NCBI GenBank assembly: GCA_016508695.1
Contig: VNKQ01000010.1
Span: 930,001-994,000, forward strand
Source of the DNA: Hyphodiscus hymeniophilus
Taxonomy: Eukaryota > Ascomycota > Leotiomycetes > Helotiales > Hyphodiscaceae
DNA: 64,000 nt
Direction: 5' to 3'
The position numbers were made by a program, and so were the translations under genes. This document shows, one piece after another, positions 1-11,405 of the stretch (position 1 is the stretch's first letter; every line of letters starts with the position of its first letter). The notes under the pieces were generated by a model. It saw only the letters and a list, made by a program, of their open reading frames with translations. It was not told where the DNA came from and did no database searches.

Positions 1-217
1 CTCCAGCCAAGCACAACATAACCGTCGTATAGAATGTACGTGGGGGTGTATCTAATAATTCCCCCGCACGTGCATGAAGCGACTACTCTATTTCAAGACA
101 TGCCAATGCAACCAAAACATCTCTGTTAATTTCAGCTTCGTCTACAGATATCGACGAGATAAAAGTATGGCAGCATCATAGCAACATTCCTCCGACTACT
201 TGCTTGACACCGCAAAG

Positions 218-1078
218 ATGGTAGACGTCAACATCAACCACCTAGATGCCCGGAAATATTGGCAAAATATCGACGCGGATGTGAATGGCATGCTAGGAGG
301 CTTCCCATATATCTCACGTGTTGACCTACAGGGGAGCAAGAACTTCTTGGCTAAGCTTGGGGTGGGAGGTAAGAGTAAGAAGAACGTAGGGAGGACGGTC
401 GATTGTGGTGCTGGGTCAGTGAGGTCTTTTTATATTACTGGCCATTTGTGAACGCTCGATGTCTTACCTGCCGGGGGGGCTCTCTTTGCAGCTGCTCTGG
501 GTCTTGAATCAATGCAACTTTAGTCATGAATTATGCTAATTGTCAAAACAGGATCGGAAGAATCACAGAAGGGCTGCTTTTGAAAATCTCCGAGACGGTC
601 GACATTGTCGAGCCTATCGCGAAATTCTCGGATGGTCTTAAAGGGAAAGAAGGGATTGGAAAGATCTTCAACGTTGGGTTGGAAGATTGGTCACCAGCAC
701 AGTCCGACGGTTTACGATATGATTTGATCTGGAATCAATGGTGTTTGGGTCACCTGACGGACTTGCAGCTGGTGTCATATTTCGAAAAATGCAAGAAGGC
801 ATTAAGAGTTGGAGGATTGATTATCGTGAAAGAGAACATGAGCACGACCGAGGAGGATATCTTTGATGAGCTCGATTCGAGCGTAACGCGGTCTGTGATA
901 TTGTGCTCAGATTGAGGGGTTTGGACGGCTACTGACAGAGTGTAGCACGGATCAAAAGTTTCGGAAGATCTACGACCAAGCGGGGTTGAATATCAAGAAG
1001 ACGGAGATCCAAAATGGGTTACCCAATGAGCTTTATCCAGTTCGGACATATGCCCTACAACCAGCGTCAGCACAATGA
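218..1078 (+). CDS. Alpha N-terminal protein methyltransferase 1 (NTM1/Tae1 family)
   Basis: SAM-dependent methyltransferase predicted to methylate the exposed alpha-amino group of substrate proteins after Met removal. Model: exons 218-414, 552-890 and 946-1078; 222 aa, the usual family length. The first intron splits SAM motif I so that DCGAG joins IGRITEG, the NTM1 signature. Other family marks: the start with WxxI/V-D..GMLGG, YDLIWNQWCLGHLTD after motif II, GGLIIVKEN, the SVTRTDQKF joint made by the second splice, and the end QNGLPNELYPVRTYAL. Start chosen at the ATG at 218, since the ORF only extends upstream with a TTG. It is convergent with the GNAT gene downstream. Family call is firm; substrates are not visible from sequence. 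Confidence 0.93.
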
Positions 1079-1108
1079 GAATCACTCACAGTATTGGACC
1101 AAGATCAG

Positions 1109-2122
1109 TCATTTGTATGTTCTCTCTATCTCCATTAATGCCGACAGCCAAAGCGTTCTATCAGAGTTTCTCACTATCAACCCAAATATAACTAGTAATC
1201 CACCCGACCTTTCCCCAAGTGACTTCATCACACCTTCACTCTCCACATTGCCCGCATGAACATCAGAGTGCACCCACCCGGAACTACCATCGAACCCCAA
1301 ATCCGCAAAAGCGCCCCTGCCATAGCTTCCTAGAAGCTCAACAGCAACATACGATGCCAATCCTTTTCCTCTGTACCCTTCCAAAACGTACAAAGTGGCA
1401 AAGCTGCCATCAATTCCTATGTACCCCCAAGCAATCAGCTTGCCCTCCTCATTCAAGATGCCGACGCTGGGAAGCATGAGCATGGTAGATGGCTGTCGAA
1501 CGATAGCCGACGTCGAGAGTACGATATCTAGCTGTTCCTTGGGGACTCGTCCAACGGTGAAACCCTCCGGAAGCGGACGGCGCTGCCTGGTGCTCGAGAT
1601 GATATCCGCGGTGGAAATGTTCCATAGATTCCAGTAAGTCGCACGAGCGAATGCGTCTTTTGGCTCTGCGACACTCTTCAACGTGGCGCTGAAGTGTTCA
1701 TGCAGGCAAGCGAACCTGAGTACGGGAGAGAATGGCCAGCCTGGGGCTTCGGGTATTTGAACGTCTTTGAGAAAGTGTATTGCGGCGGTAACGTGAGCGG
1801 TGAGAAGAGCTTGCTGGGCCGATGAGAGAACTGCTGCTTCTGCGATGATGGGGTTGAAGATCCATATCTGTGACTCGGAGTGTCTGGACCGATCCGCGAA
1901 CAGGATCGTGTACGTTCCCGGTGCTGCAGAACGGGCTCCTTGTGATGATGATGGTGGGAATGTTGCGGCGAAGAGACAGTGCCGGTCGGGTACATTGTGT
2001 GGTGCTCTCATGCGGTTGTACAGATTGTTGCTGGAGGGGAGATAAGCTGTGAGTAACGGCAGGAAAGTTGCGAGTGCTTCTTCCTGCGGATGGTTATGGA
2101 ATCTGACAATTTCTTCCGCCAT
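1109..2122 (-). CDS. GNAT-family N-acetyltransferase, C-terminus apparently frameshifted
   Basis: Single-exon ORF of 337 aa from ATG at 2122. The C-terminal half has the GNAT acetyl-CoA loop YRGKGLASYVAVELL, preceded by the strand IAWGYIGIDGSFATLYVLEG, and resembles FR47/glycine N-acyltransferase-like fungal proteins; the acceptor substrate is unknown. The conserved tail breaks at GVMKSLG: the reading frame runs on as a non-conserved tail to 1109. One extra G in the GGGG run near 1207-1210 would instead give SLGGKVGWITSYIWVDSEKL and stop at 1161, which looks like a true GNAT end. So the annotated 3' end is doubtful: sequencing error or a recent 1-nt deletion. Convergent with NTM1. Confidence 0.8.
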   Translation of the reverse strand: MAEEIVRFHNHPQEEALATFLPLLTAYLPSSNNLYNRMRAPHNVPDRHCLFAATFPPSSSQGARSAAPGTYTILFADRSRHSESQIWIFNPIIAEAAVLSSAQQALLTAHVTAAIHFLKDVQIPEAPGWPFSPVLRFACLHEHFSATLKSVAEPKDAFARATYWNLWNISTADIISSTRQRRPLPEGFTVGRVPKEQLDIVLSTSAIVRQPSTMLMLPSVGILNEEGKLIAWGYIGIDGSFATLYVLEGYRGKGLASYVAVELLGSYGRGAFADLGFDGSSGWVHSDVHAGNVESEGVMKSLGERSGGLLVIFGLIVRNSDRTLWLSALMEIERTYK

Positions 2123-4476
2123 GTTGAAAACCTATAGATATGCTAATTTCGTAACCTGACATCCAATGCCACGCCTTTGACAGTGTTTCTGCCTTTAGAG
2201 TTCCTCAGTGCGGGAGGAGAAGAGCCTTGACAGGTCCGACAGGATAACTCAGCAAAATGCAAAGGCCTACACTTGTTTTGACCCAATTGAGTTTTAAGAT
2301 GCAACATCGGATATCGAGGCACAAGTAACAATGTAAAGCATTAGAAGTAAGGAAATTTGGACATTTCTGAGTCATTGGGCAGATCAACCTTACCCCCTGG
2401 ACCGGCCCGAAGTTTACCCATGGACAGGTATTCCACGATCGTAATGATTCCATCTTTCTTCAATCGAGCTTTATTTCGAACAAATGATGCTGTACTTCAA
2501 CTGGAAGCTTTTCAACCAAGAACGAGGCCTTTATAGTCTACAGCAACTTATCTTTTGCTCTCTCTTTTTCTGTCCTTTCATTCCAGTTTCTCTTCCAGCA
2601 GTATTCTTTCCCGAGGACCAGGCAGTCGTCCTCTCAAAAGCCATGTGCGAGTGCAACTCTGCGTACACAAAAAGCTATCTCGTGGGAATAACCAGTTCTT
2701 TGTCATTATGCGATTTCTCCCTATTAGGAGGTGTCAAGCTCATGAAGGCCAGTGCAGCCTATCTTCATGTCTTTCTTTGCAATCTCTGCGGTCAGTATTC
2801 GCCAAGAAATCCTCGCTCAGCTGTGTTTTGACAGTGGAAGGCGGGTCCTGCTGCGAACGAACCCAAGAATCGTGTATTCTCTTTGCTCTCTGTTCCTGCA
2901 TCTCTATTATGATAACTTGCTGTAAACAACAGACTTCACTGGCGCATTTGCTGATAAATGAAACGAAGAAAATGGGGTTCCTGAGTTTGAACTTTCAAGC
3001 ATTAGATCGTTTCTTCACGTCAAAAGTCCCTGTCGATGGACATACACCACTTGACTTGTATTGCTACACTCTTTCTTCCCATTATCTTGGCATCAAGTGA
3101 TCAACACAGATTAACTTGGGAATGGCCAATCAAGAGTCTCGAGATGTTGAAACTGGAAACTCAGTTGTACCACGCTGACAGTCTGCCAAAGTTAGAAGAG
3201 CCTTTCTCATCACCGTCAAACAATCGAAGGTGATAAGAAGAGAGGTAAGCGACTACACATACCAAGGGGGCTTGCAGCCTGGAGTTCCAAACTATGGAGC
3301 CTAGTTTTGAAGTTAAGAGATAGTGTGAAGAGCGTCCAGTACGCTCAAAGTATGTGAATGATCCCAATAGAGCTATTACTCTTTGGAACGGCACGGAAAC
3401 GGCGTTGACCGCGTTCAAGGAACATGGTACATCAACGCTGACTCTATTCTCAAAGGATCTCTGCCTATTATAAGAAGCGGATACCCCCAAGACAGCACAT
3501 TAAACTGACCTGCCGACTCTTCTGGGCATCTCTCATGCTCATCCGCCCTCCCTCCCTCAACCTACTCCTCTTATCTATATATACTCACTCCCCCAAGCTC
3601 ATAGCATCAATATCCCTCCCACCCCGCTCACACCTCGCTCTTCTCGCCCTCCCTCTTCTCGCCCTCCCTCTCTCTCTCCCTCTCCCACTTCAAACCGACG
3701 CCACCTATCATTCCCTTTGACATCCACACGAAAATCTACAGTACCATTCCCAGAAACGACCAAGCACCGCCCTCCACCCTCGCCCTCGCTGTCGCCCTCA
3801 GTCTCAGTCTCGGTCTCAACCTCATCCTCATCTCCACGGCCACGCACATCCACCCCTCCGCAGCGTCCGGATCTCCCACACGCCCCCTCCTTGACTCCCC
3901 CAACACCCCTCCTCACCCTACAGTTCTCCCAGATCTCCCTCTTCCTCTTCATCCCGCGCCAGCCCCCGTCAGGCAAGGCGTCCGGGACCGAGTTGCACAG
4001 CCCGATGGTCTGTCTGCGGCAAGCGCAGTCTTGGAATGTCGTTATGATCTCGTTATACATGGTGCTCTGGGTCGGATCGGTCCTTGGTGTTGCTACTTCG
4101 GAGGATTCGGAGCTGAGTTGGTTGACGTCGAGTCTGGCATGGGGTTGGGGTCTTATAAACTGGCTGAATGAGATGAGGAGCGGGAGGAGTGTGAATCATG
4201 GCTGTGAGTGTACGAATGTGAATCGTCGAGTCGAACATAACGAAGCCGGTAGTAATTACGGATTCGAGCCTGGAGAACGATGGATGGCTGGGCATAAGCT
4301 CTATATTAGCGCTGAGGTTGACTCGTGCTGGAGCAGGGTATCTACGTATCTATTACCTGTAGTTACAAGTTATGATATATGCGCCACCGGCAAAGCTGTA
4401 ATCAAAAGACCTCCATGCCCCTCTGATCAAACGCCTGGTCCTTCCAGAAATACAAATCACATGCCATTCACGGTTT
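2123..4476. other. Gene-poor interval with CT-rich tract
   Basis: No gene supported. Several overlapping ORFs of 60-280 codons occur on both strands but none shows a recognisable domain, and they overlap one another. From about 3535 to 3800 the + strand is strongly CT-rich with CCCTC/CTCTC runs, which creates proline/serine-rich and antisense Glu/Gly/Arg-rich ORFs by composition alone. A cysteine-containing ORF near 2709-3100 (+) could be part of a small secreted protein but lacks a clear signal peptide or splice model. The interval also holds the upstream region of the GNAT gene. Confidence 0.6.
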
Positions 4477-5736
4477 TCAATTCGCCGGAGAGCTCACGCT
4501 CACAGCTTCTCTATCCTTCACCGTGCTCGTACTCCCACTCCCATTTAGCTCATCAAGCGTAGGCCTTCTCGCTTTCACGACCCTGACGAGAAATCCTAAG
4601 CCTTTCGCCCTCTCAGCGTCAAGACAAGCAATTTTCATCTCCGTGGTGACAATATTACAGATTTTCTTGATCTCGGAGAGATCCCATCCCATCTGCTCCG
4701 TCAAAATACGTAGGCATAGAGCTTCAATCCCGCACATCTGTACGACCATGAAGAGGTGAGCTATCTTCTTCATGCCGGGATCTTTGGGCCAAACCCCCAT
4801 GGGAATATTGTATTCCTCGGTTGTAACATCCACGAAACCTACTTCTCTGAACCTATCATGCTCCAGATGTTTAATTCCCCTCGGCGTGCCGGCTTTTCGT
4901 GTTCCCTCGTCGATAGCTTGGAGCCAGGGAGCAGTGACGCCGCCCGGAGGGAAAAATGATAGCATTGCTTGATGGTCATCAAAATCCAGAACCTCGATCC
5001 AACCACCCGGTTTCAAAACTTTGAAAGATTCCTTGTATATGTTGGTCCAATCTTTGAACGAGCCTCGCATGGTCCTGAAATGCACCAGGTCAAACGACTC
5101 CTCCGCATGAGTCCAGCCCAGCTCTTCTTCTGCATCCCAGATCTCGAAGAAGACGTTCGAGGGAACAGCGTTGGGTTGGATCTCCGCGATGTCCGTTCCA
5201 ATCACTTCGGCGGAGGGGAATATCTCACCCATGGCGATGGCCCAATCCCCACACCCTGTTCCAATGTCCAGGATTCGAGTAGGGTCTACGAGCGGTGCGG
5301 TCGTGAACTCTCCTCCTAGGACGTACTCGTAAACGGCGTGTAGCATCTGCATGCGAGTCTGTTCATCTTCGTCACAGGGCATGTAATAATCAGCGCAATA
5401 CCTCCTTCCATGGACTGACTGGTAGACTATATCTCTATCGTAAAGTGTGCGGCTGGAGTTCCTAGAAGCTTGAAATTCAGCAAAATGTTGATTCAAGAAA
5501 GGGCGTCTCAATTGGGAGGGTTACAGTGTATCGTTGTCTGCCCGTCGCTCATGGTATAGAGTACGGGTAGCCTCTCTTTCTAGCCGGAATCGCTCGATGT
5601 CTTCTTGGATATCATCTCCATCCTCGCTGCCCGAGTCAACCTCGATAGTGAGGCTATCATCAGTAGCCTCAGGTGTCTTGGGCCTCTCTGTAAAAGGGAG
5701 CCGACCCTCTCTCTCATGGCCCGGCTGTTCCTCCAT
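4477..5736 (-). CDS. LaeA-like SAM-dependent methyltransferase
   Basis: Class I methyltransferase of the LaeA/TAM-like group, often linked in fungi to secondary metabolism and development but commonly present as many paralogues. Model: exon 5736-5525, a 63-nt intron (5462-5524; donor GTAACC, branch CTGAAT, acceptor TTCTAG) that removes an in-frame TAA, then exon 5461-4477; 398 aa. SAM motif I is ILDIGTGCGDWAIAMGE, followed by VIGTDIAEIQP, the typical GxDIxxxQP acidic loop. Then come ESFDLVHFRTMRGSFKDW and VLKPGGWIEVLDFD. The N-terminal 70 residues are acidic and low-complexity, as in many LaeA-like proteins. No PKS, NRPS or terpene synthase lies in the window, so no cluster role is evident. 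Confidence 0.88.
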
Positions 5737-7173
5737 GTGGCCGCTGTTGAATCGCTGGGCAGAACCTCTGCATTCCCATGCTATGCAGCCCAGAAGAAAG
5801 CCTATCTAGCAAATATCATAAAGCGAACAGCACCTCAAAAGCATTCAGTCTCGAGCTATCAGAGTGAAAGATAGAAGAGGCAAGCCAAAAGAGGGGGAAA
5901 GACGTGGGCGGTGACGGAAGTCGAAAGGGCCGTTGAAAGCTCGCAGCCCACGCAGCCGAGACCAGATAGAGTTTGGCGGGGCTTCCCAGGACATGTCGGC
6001 GGGAAAACAGAGCCATGGAGCTGGTCCCTGGGCTGGAGGGGGGTCATGGTAGGGTGATCATAGGCTAATCATAGGGCCATCGCACTTCTCCCACCAGTGA
6101 CGGGGTAGGTCTAATTCAGGGTTTGAGACGCCTCTGCAGGGGGCGGAGGGGAGGGGGGAGAGCTGGAAGAGCGAGCCCGAAGATAGAGCGACAGTGAGTG
6201 AGTGAGTGAGTGAGTGGTTGGATTGCAGTGGAGCTGCGGGGATTGCTGAAGCCAAAAGCCTATTCAAGTTTCAACGTCCACTCCCAGCGAGGGTCTCCTG
6301 TGCTGTGTCTGCTATTCGCTGGAACTTAGACATCGACGCTCGCGGCGACTGTACTGTACAGGCATGAGCCTATCTCCGAATATCCCGCAGAGTTCTGGGA
6401 TCCGTGCGGGCTGGTGGTAGAGAATTGGAATGGTTGATATTGAGGTACGAGATGTATGAAAGAAGAAGGGGTCCCGTTGGAAGATATCCGTTATACACTC
6501 CTGATCGTGCCTTCCGCCACTCCACGGTCAGTTGTCCGATCTTGCAAGTCCTCGTCGAAAGGCGAAAGGTTCCCTTCAAGGATTCTGCAGCGGTTCAGGA
6601 ATGATGTATGCGGTGTTGCTCGCTGGTACACGGCGACAGCGATACAAATGTGCAGGGGCTTGAGAGACAACGCACAACATCCGGAGTAAAGCATAAAGGC
6701 ATGCGCTTCAATGACATGCATTGCTATCTGCTACACCGCCCGGCTGAACAGCTTCGTCGGAAACGTGATATCTTTGACGGATTTCACCATCTTTGTTTTT
6801 ATTTTCTTTCGGATCTGGTAGCCTTCGCGATTCACGAGCCGCACTCCTCTAGAGATTCAACGCTCCCTTTTTGAGGAACTGCAGAGGCACAGACCAGTAA
6901 GCACTTTCTTTACCTTCAATATGGAACAAGTCACTCCCTACTTCACTTCGAGTCTTGTGCTTAAAGTGCCGACCAATGACTGCTTTGATATGGTTGAAAG
7001 GCGATCTAAGCTACACTACCACACCGAAGCCCTATCCGAGAGAAAGCAAAATGAAAGCGCAGTAGCTTTTGCACTCTATTAATTCTGGTTAACAACACAC
7101 GAAATGTTGCAGGTCCACCTGCCAATTTGCCAAATCCAAAACTATGCCGCATGCCGCATGCTTGTCCGAATCC
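5737..7173. other. Intergenic, no supported gene
   Basis: Contains the upstream region of the LaeA-like gene, a short GTGA microsatellite, and only short overlapping ORFs on both strands (about 6370-6870) without recognisable domains. I see no tRNA or other RNA gene. Confidence 0.6.
6193..6216. repeat. (GTGA)n microsatellite
   Basis: About six tandem GTGA units directly readable in the + strand, inside an otherwise unremarkable intergenic region. Confidence 0.9.
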
Positions 7174-8616
7174 TCACGCGGCCGTTCCGTCAACCTTCCT
7201 CTTCTTGGCTAATGTCATGTGGTCTTCTGAATCCACAACCATGTCTTCCTTGATGTCCTCGACCGGCTCCTGGTCCGCAATGACTTCCGTTCCAGCAACA
7301 GTTGGGAACGGCGTAAGAACCTTCGTGATATCACCCCACCACTTCTCACCGAACTTCTTGTACCAGTCGACTGTGATAGCCATTCCTTCTGAGAAGCTGG
7401 TCTTTTGCTCCCAGCCGAGCTTTCTGAGCTTGGTTCCATCGACTGCGTACCTGTGATCGTTGAAAGGGCGGTCGTGGGTGTGTTTGACCCACTTGTGGAG
7501 CTCTTCTTGCGTGTTGTGGGGAATATCTAGGTAGGTAAGGAGCTTCGAGCACAGTGTCAAGTTGGAGATCTCGTCGTACGAGCCGACGTTGTAGATCTGG
7601 TCCATTTGGCCCTTGTGCAAGATCGTGTCGAAAGCATCTGCGGCATCTCCAGCAAACAGATATCTTCTTGTTGGAGTCCCATCACCGTGCAGAACAACTG
7701 GTTGTCCTCGTTGCAGCAAGCAACTGAATTTGGGAATGATTTCTGCCGTCGTTAGTATTGGCCGGCTCAGAAGCGTAAACGTTAGATCTTACTCTCTGGG
7801 TATTGATGTGGGCCGTAAACATTGTTGCTGCGAACGATGATCACTGGCAATTTGAAACTCTTCTGATACGAATGCACAAGCATTTCTGCTGCTGCTTTGC
7901 TGGCTGCATATGGGTTTGTAGGAGCCAAAAGACTGGTCTCAAGCAAATCGTCCGCATCATCTCTGACTTCCCCGTACACCTCATCTGTGGAGATGTGAAT
8001 GAACTTCTTAATCCCGACCTTCTTCGCAGATTCCAGCAGAACGTGTGTGCCATAGACATTTGTGTGGGTGAAAGCGTACGAGTTTCCGAAACTCAAATCG
8101 ACGTGAGACTGCGCTGCAAAATGGAAAACTGTATCAATGTTGTGTCTCTGCAGACAGTCCATGACCTCTGAAGGATTCGTGATGTCGCCATGGTAGAAGG
8201 TAAAGTTGCGCTTGTCGTTGAGAGCCCGAGTGTTGTTCAAGGAAGAGCAGTAATCGAGCTTATCGAAGGAAACGATATTGTATGCATTGGGGTAGGTCAG
8301 GGTAAGATGTCGCACAAGCCAGCAAGCACTGTGACCGTAAGAAGGATGTCCAGTCATCTCAAAGCACGGGAGTACTCACATGAAACCAGCCCCTCCTGTG
8401 ATCATGATATTCTTGACATTGGGAAGTGGCTCGAATTTCGTGCTACCTTTTAGGACAGGCGCTTCTTTCCACACCCCAAAGTCTTCGAAGAATTTGTTGG
8501 TTCCATTGGAAGCTGGGACAAGAAGTTCGAGGTCAGTCGCGAGCACGAGATATTGGGGGAGAGGAATCTCAAGGCGTACCGTGTGAGGCTCCGTTGGTTC
8601 CGTTCTTGGTGGCCAT
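7174..8616 (-). CDS. UDP-glucose (dTDP-glucose-type) 4,6-dehydratase
   Basis: Extended SDR converting UDP-glucose to UDP-4-keto-6-deoxyglucose, the first step to UDP-rhamnose; cytosolic. Model: exons 8616-8580, 8512-8380, 8328-7793, 7742-7174; 424 aa. Landmarks: NAD-binding ITGGAGFI formed across intron 2, FHFAAQSHVD, catalytic HISTDEVYGE, NPYAASKAAAE with YxxxK, NNVYGPHQYPEKIIPKF formed across intron 3, GDGTPTRRYLFAGD, IYNVGS and RPFNDHRYAVD. All match dTDP-glucose dehydratases and the fungal UDP-glucose 4,6-dehydratases. Unlike the plant RHM enzymes there is no fused epimerase/reductase. The C-terminus has an acidic extension ending in KKRKV, like a monopartite NLS. Divergent from the nucleotide-sugar transporter at 9841, suggesting a shared promoter region. 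Confidence 0.93.
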
Positions 8617-9840
8617 ATTGAGCAGTTTGTGAGGGAGCAGGGCGTACAAGATTCCAAGGTGTTATCGAGTTCAGATATACAAGATGGTGCTTTGAACAGA
8701 TTTGAGATATGGTGGGGGAGGAATCCGAAATAAGGGGGGGCGACCACCAGGCGGTCTAGGAATTATTACTGATTTAGCGACCAGGGGGAGGGTTTTCTGG
8801 GGCGATGGAGCCTTAGTCGTTGACTCGTTGTACGGGACAGTATCGAATTCCTTAGATAACGAGTTTAAAGAACAGTTCAATCCAAGCTTGACGATGGTGG
8901 ACCCAAGGTGGGAAGAGCAATGAGGTTAAGATATGAGAATGAGAATCAATTGTGACATACGGTGCTCTCCTCGTCTTCGCGTACAGAAAACTCAAAAACT
9001 CTCACCCCCTTGATATGTTATGTGGAAGTGGCTGTGCGTAGTCAGGGGGTTGGCAGGAAATCTATGTCATGATTCGTTGGCGGGTGCATAAGAAGGGTAA
9101 ATCCCCGCAAAAAAGGACCTCGTATTGATAGCAAGTATGTATGTACGAAGGGACGATATCTATATTTTTGTAAGAGTAAGCCTTCACTTTGCCTCCTCCT
9201 CCACCTCCGTCTTCCTCACACAGAAGAGAGATATAGCTTAGTACGGCGTGTTGAGCATTGTGATCCAGATCTGAGCCAAGGAGGCGTCTCCTCGAGAGCC
9301 AAGGGCCATACATACCACGCTACCCAGGCTCTCAGAATAGCGGCGGAGGCTCTGTCTGTAACTGTGTAAGGTCGGCACATGACTAGTTCATCCATGAACC
9401 CGACCAGCTCGAGAACGGTTGCAGCTAATAAGAAGATAGAAGATTTAGAGGTTGACTTCGCCTACACTCCGTAAATGTGAATCTCTGGTATCGTCTATGA
9501 TTACCAGACTACCAGTGCCTTGGCTTTGAGACTAACTTAATAAATAAATAAATAAGGGTAAATAATTCCGAGGTGATACAGCCACAAGGAATGGCGGATC
9601 CTTGCCCTTTTGGATTCTCACATGCAGGGCTGGCTGGGCTGTAACTTGTAAGACTCCCGTGCTTTCATTCCTACCACTCTCTATCAACTCAGAGTCTCAG
9701 ACATGTTGATTTCCTAGGCTGCGCAAACTTGGAGCCACATATTACTTTGCCCCCGCCCTTTCTTGGGAACGCTGTGAGCTTCCATCTACAAACCCCCCAT
9801 CCATATTCTTCCTGCGGCATCTATCGCTGCGACGGACACA
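8617..9840. promoter_or_regulatory. Bidirectional intergenic region between dehydratase and transporter
   Basis: About 1.2 kb between two divergent start codons of functionally related genes. No ORF with recognisable content. It includes a short TAAA repeat near 9538-9556. A shared promoter is inferred from the layout; individual binding sites were not identified. Confidence 0.5.
9538..9556. repeat. (TAAA)n microsatellite
   Basis: Four to five tandem TAAA/AAAT units, visible directly. Confidence 0.8.
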
Positions 9841-11405
9841 ATGGCCGAACAATCCATCGACCGCACCCCCTCAATCAGCTCTTCGGTGACCGAGGCAGAG
9901 ACTTTGGACGACAACGAGAAGTCCAGCTCATTGGGTAGCAGCACAGATGAAGGCTTCACCAAGCTAAAATCTCCCGAGGAGATGGAACTGAGGGATGATG
10001 CGGAAACTGCAGGCTTGCTACCAGCAGACGATCAAGCCCAGGAGAAGTTCCAGACACCAGTGCAAGACAACAGCACAAGAACCGCCATCATATGGATGGT
10101 GGTGAATACATTAGCAACCATTGGGATTGTGGGTGGTATAACACTTGAGTCGAGGCCTTGGCTGACTTTCGCGCGCAGGTCTTCACGAATAAGGCAATCT
10201 TTTCGGATCCGTCGTTGAAGCTCGCACAGCTTACCTTCGCTGCTTTCCATTTCTTCGTAACATGGCTTACGCTATTCACACTTTCGAGGCCCCGATTCGC
10301 GATGTTCGTACCTAGACGAGTTGCAATCAAGGAGATCATTCCTCTGGCGATTGCAATGGCTCTGAATGTCATCCTCCCGAACCTTTCCCTCGCCTTCTCG
10401 TCCGTTACGTTCTACCAAGTAGCTCGAATCTTACTTACACCCGTGGTGGCACTTATGAACTATGTTCTCTACAAACAGACTCTACCTCGAAATGCTATAT
10501 ACGCTCTGGTACCGGCCTGCTTGGGAGTTGGCATGGTCTCGTACTACGATTCCCTCCCGACCAAAGATGCCAGTGTCAAAACAACTAGCAGCTTGGGAGT
10601 TATCTTTGCGTTTACGGGCATATTTGCAAGTTCTTTATACACGGTTTGGATCTCCAGCTATCATAAGAAGCTGCAGATGAACAGCATGCAACTGCTCTTC
10701 AACCAAGCACCTCTTGCAGCTTTCATGCTGCTCTACGTTATTCCCTTCGTAGACACATTCCCAGTTTGGACACAAGTGCCAGCTAACAGATGGCTAATGA
10801 TACTGATGGTATGTAACCCGATTAAAACGCCCATTTCGCTACATTCCTTCCATCTCGTATATGCAGTCCGAAATGAGCTGACATGAATCCACATCTAGTC
10901 CGGTTTCTTTGCCTGTATCATCAACATGTCCCAATTTTTCATCATTGCGCAAACAGGGCCAGTCTCCAGCACAGTTGTTGGGCATGTCAAGACTTGCTCC
11001 ATTGTCGCTCTCGGCTGGCTTACATCTGGTCGAGCAGTCGGGGATAAATCAGTGCTTGGCGTATTCGTTGCCATTGGAGGGATAATCTCGTAAGTTATGC
11101 GAACGGAACTCGCCCCCCCTTGAAAGATATCCCTCTGTTCGTTCAGCGTATAAGATACCGAACCTTCGAAAGATAACAAGTGCTGTATGAGACTTTCGGG
11201 CCACTCGCTGATGTGGGGTGCATCCTCAATGGTGCAGCCTGTGTCCGCATGCAGCGAGTCCATCATCCCAATTCGTATACTCATCGGCTTGTCGTCCCGC
11301 TTCCTCCCACGCAGAAAATCATGTCAAAAATATCTTGCTGATAACACTTTACCCTGCAGGTATTCAATAGTAATGCTCAAGCACAAAGCCCAGCAAGGCA
11401 AATAA
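9841..11405 (+). CDS. SLC35E3-like nucleotide-sugar transporter (TPT/DMT superfamily)
   Basis: Multi-pass Golgi-type transporter. Model: exons 9841-10128, 10179-10808, 10899-11089, 11360-11405; 384 aa. About 75 hydrophilic N-terminal residues precede roughly ten membrane segments. Splicing yields IGIVFTNKAIF, the N-V-x-x-T-N-K-like entry of the triose-phosphate-translocator family; also TFYQVARILLTP, LLFNQAPLAAFMLLY, and the last-helix region SSTVVGHVKTCSIVALGW typical of SLC35E/KT-type carriers. The C-terminal tail is KHKAQQGK. The third intron is unusually long (270 nt) but both its boundaries restore the family frame. Known plant UDP-rhamnose/UDP-galactose transporters belong to this broader group. 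Divergence from the 4,6-dehydratase suggests it carries the deoxysugar nucleotide; this is inference. Confidence 0.88.

Noticed and set aside
3599..4562. Overlapping ORFs on both strands, rich in Ser/Pro on + and Glu/Gly/Arg on -
   Set aside because: Composition of a CT-rich tract explains them; no domain, signal or splice model.
4477..5736. Secondary-metabolite cluster suggested by the LaeA-like methyltransferase
   Set aside because: No backbone PKS, NRPS, terpene or DMATS gene, no pathway transcription factor, and LaeA-like paralogues are common outside clusters.
7174..8616. Recent bacterial transfer of the dehydratase
   Set aside because: Three fungal-type introns and fungal-like coding style; no evidence of a recent transfer can be read from this window.
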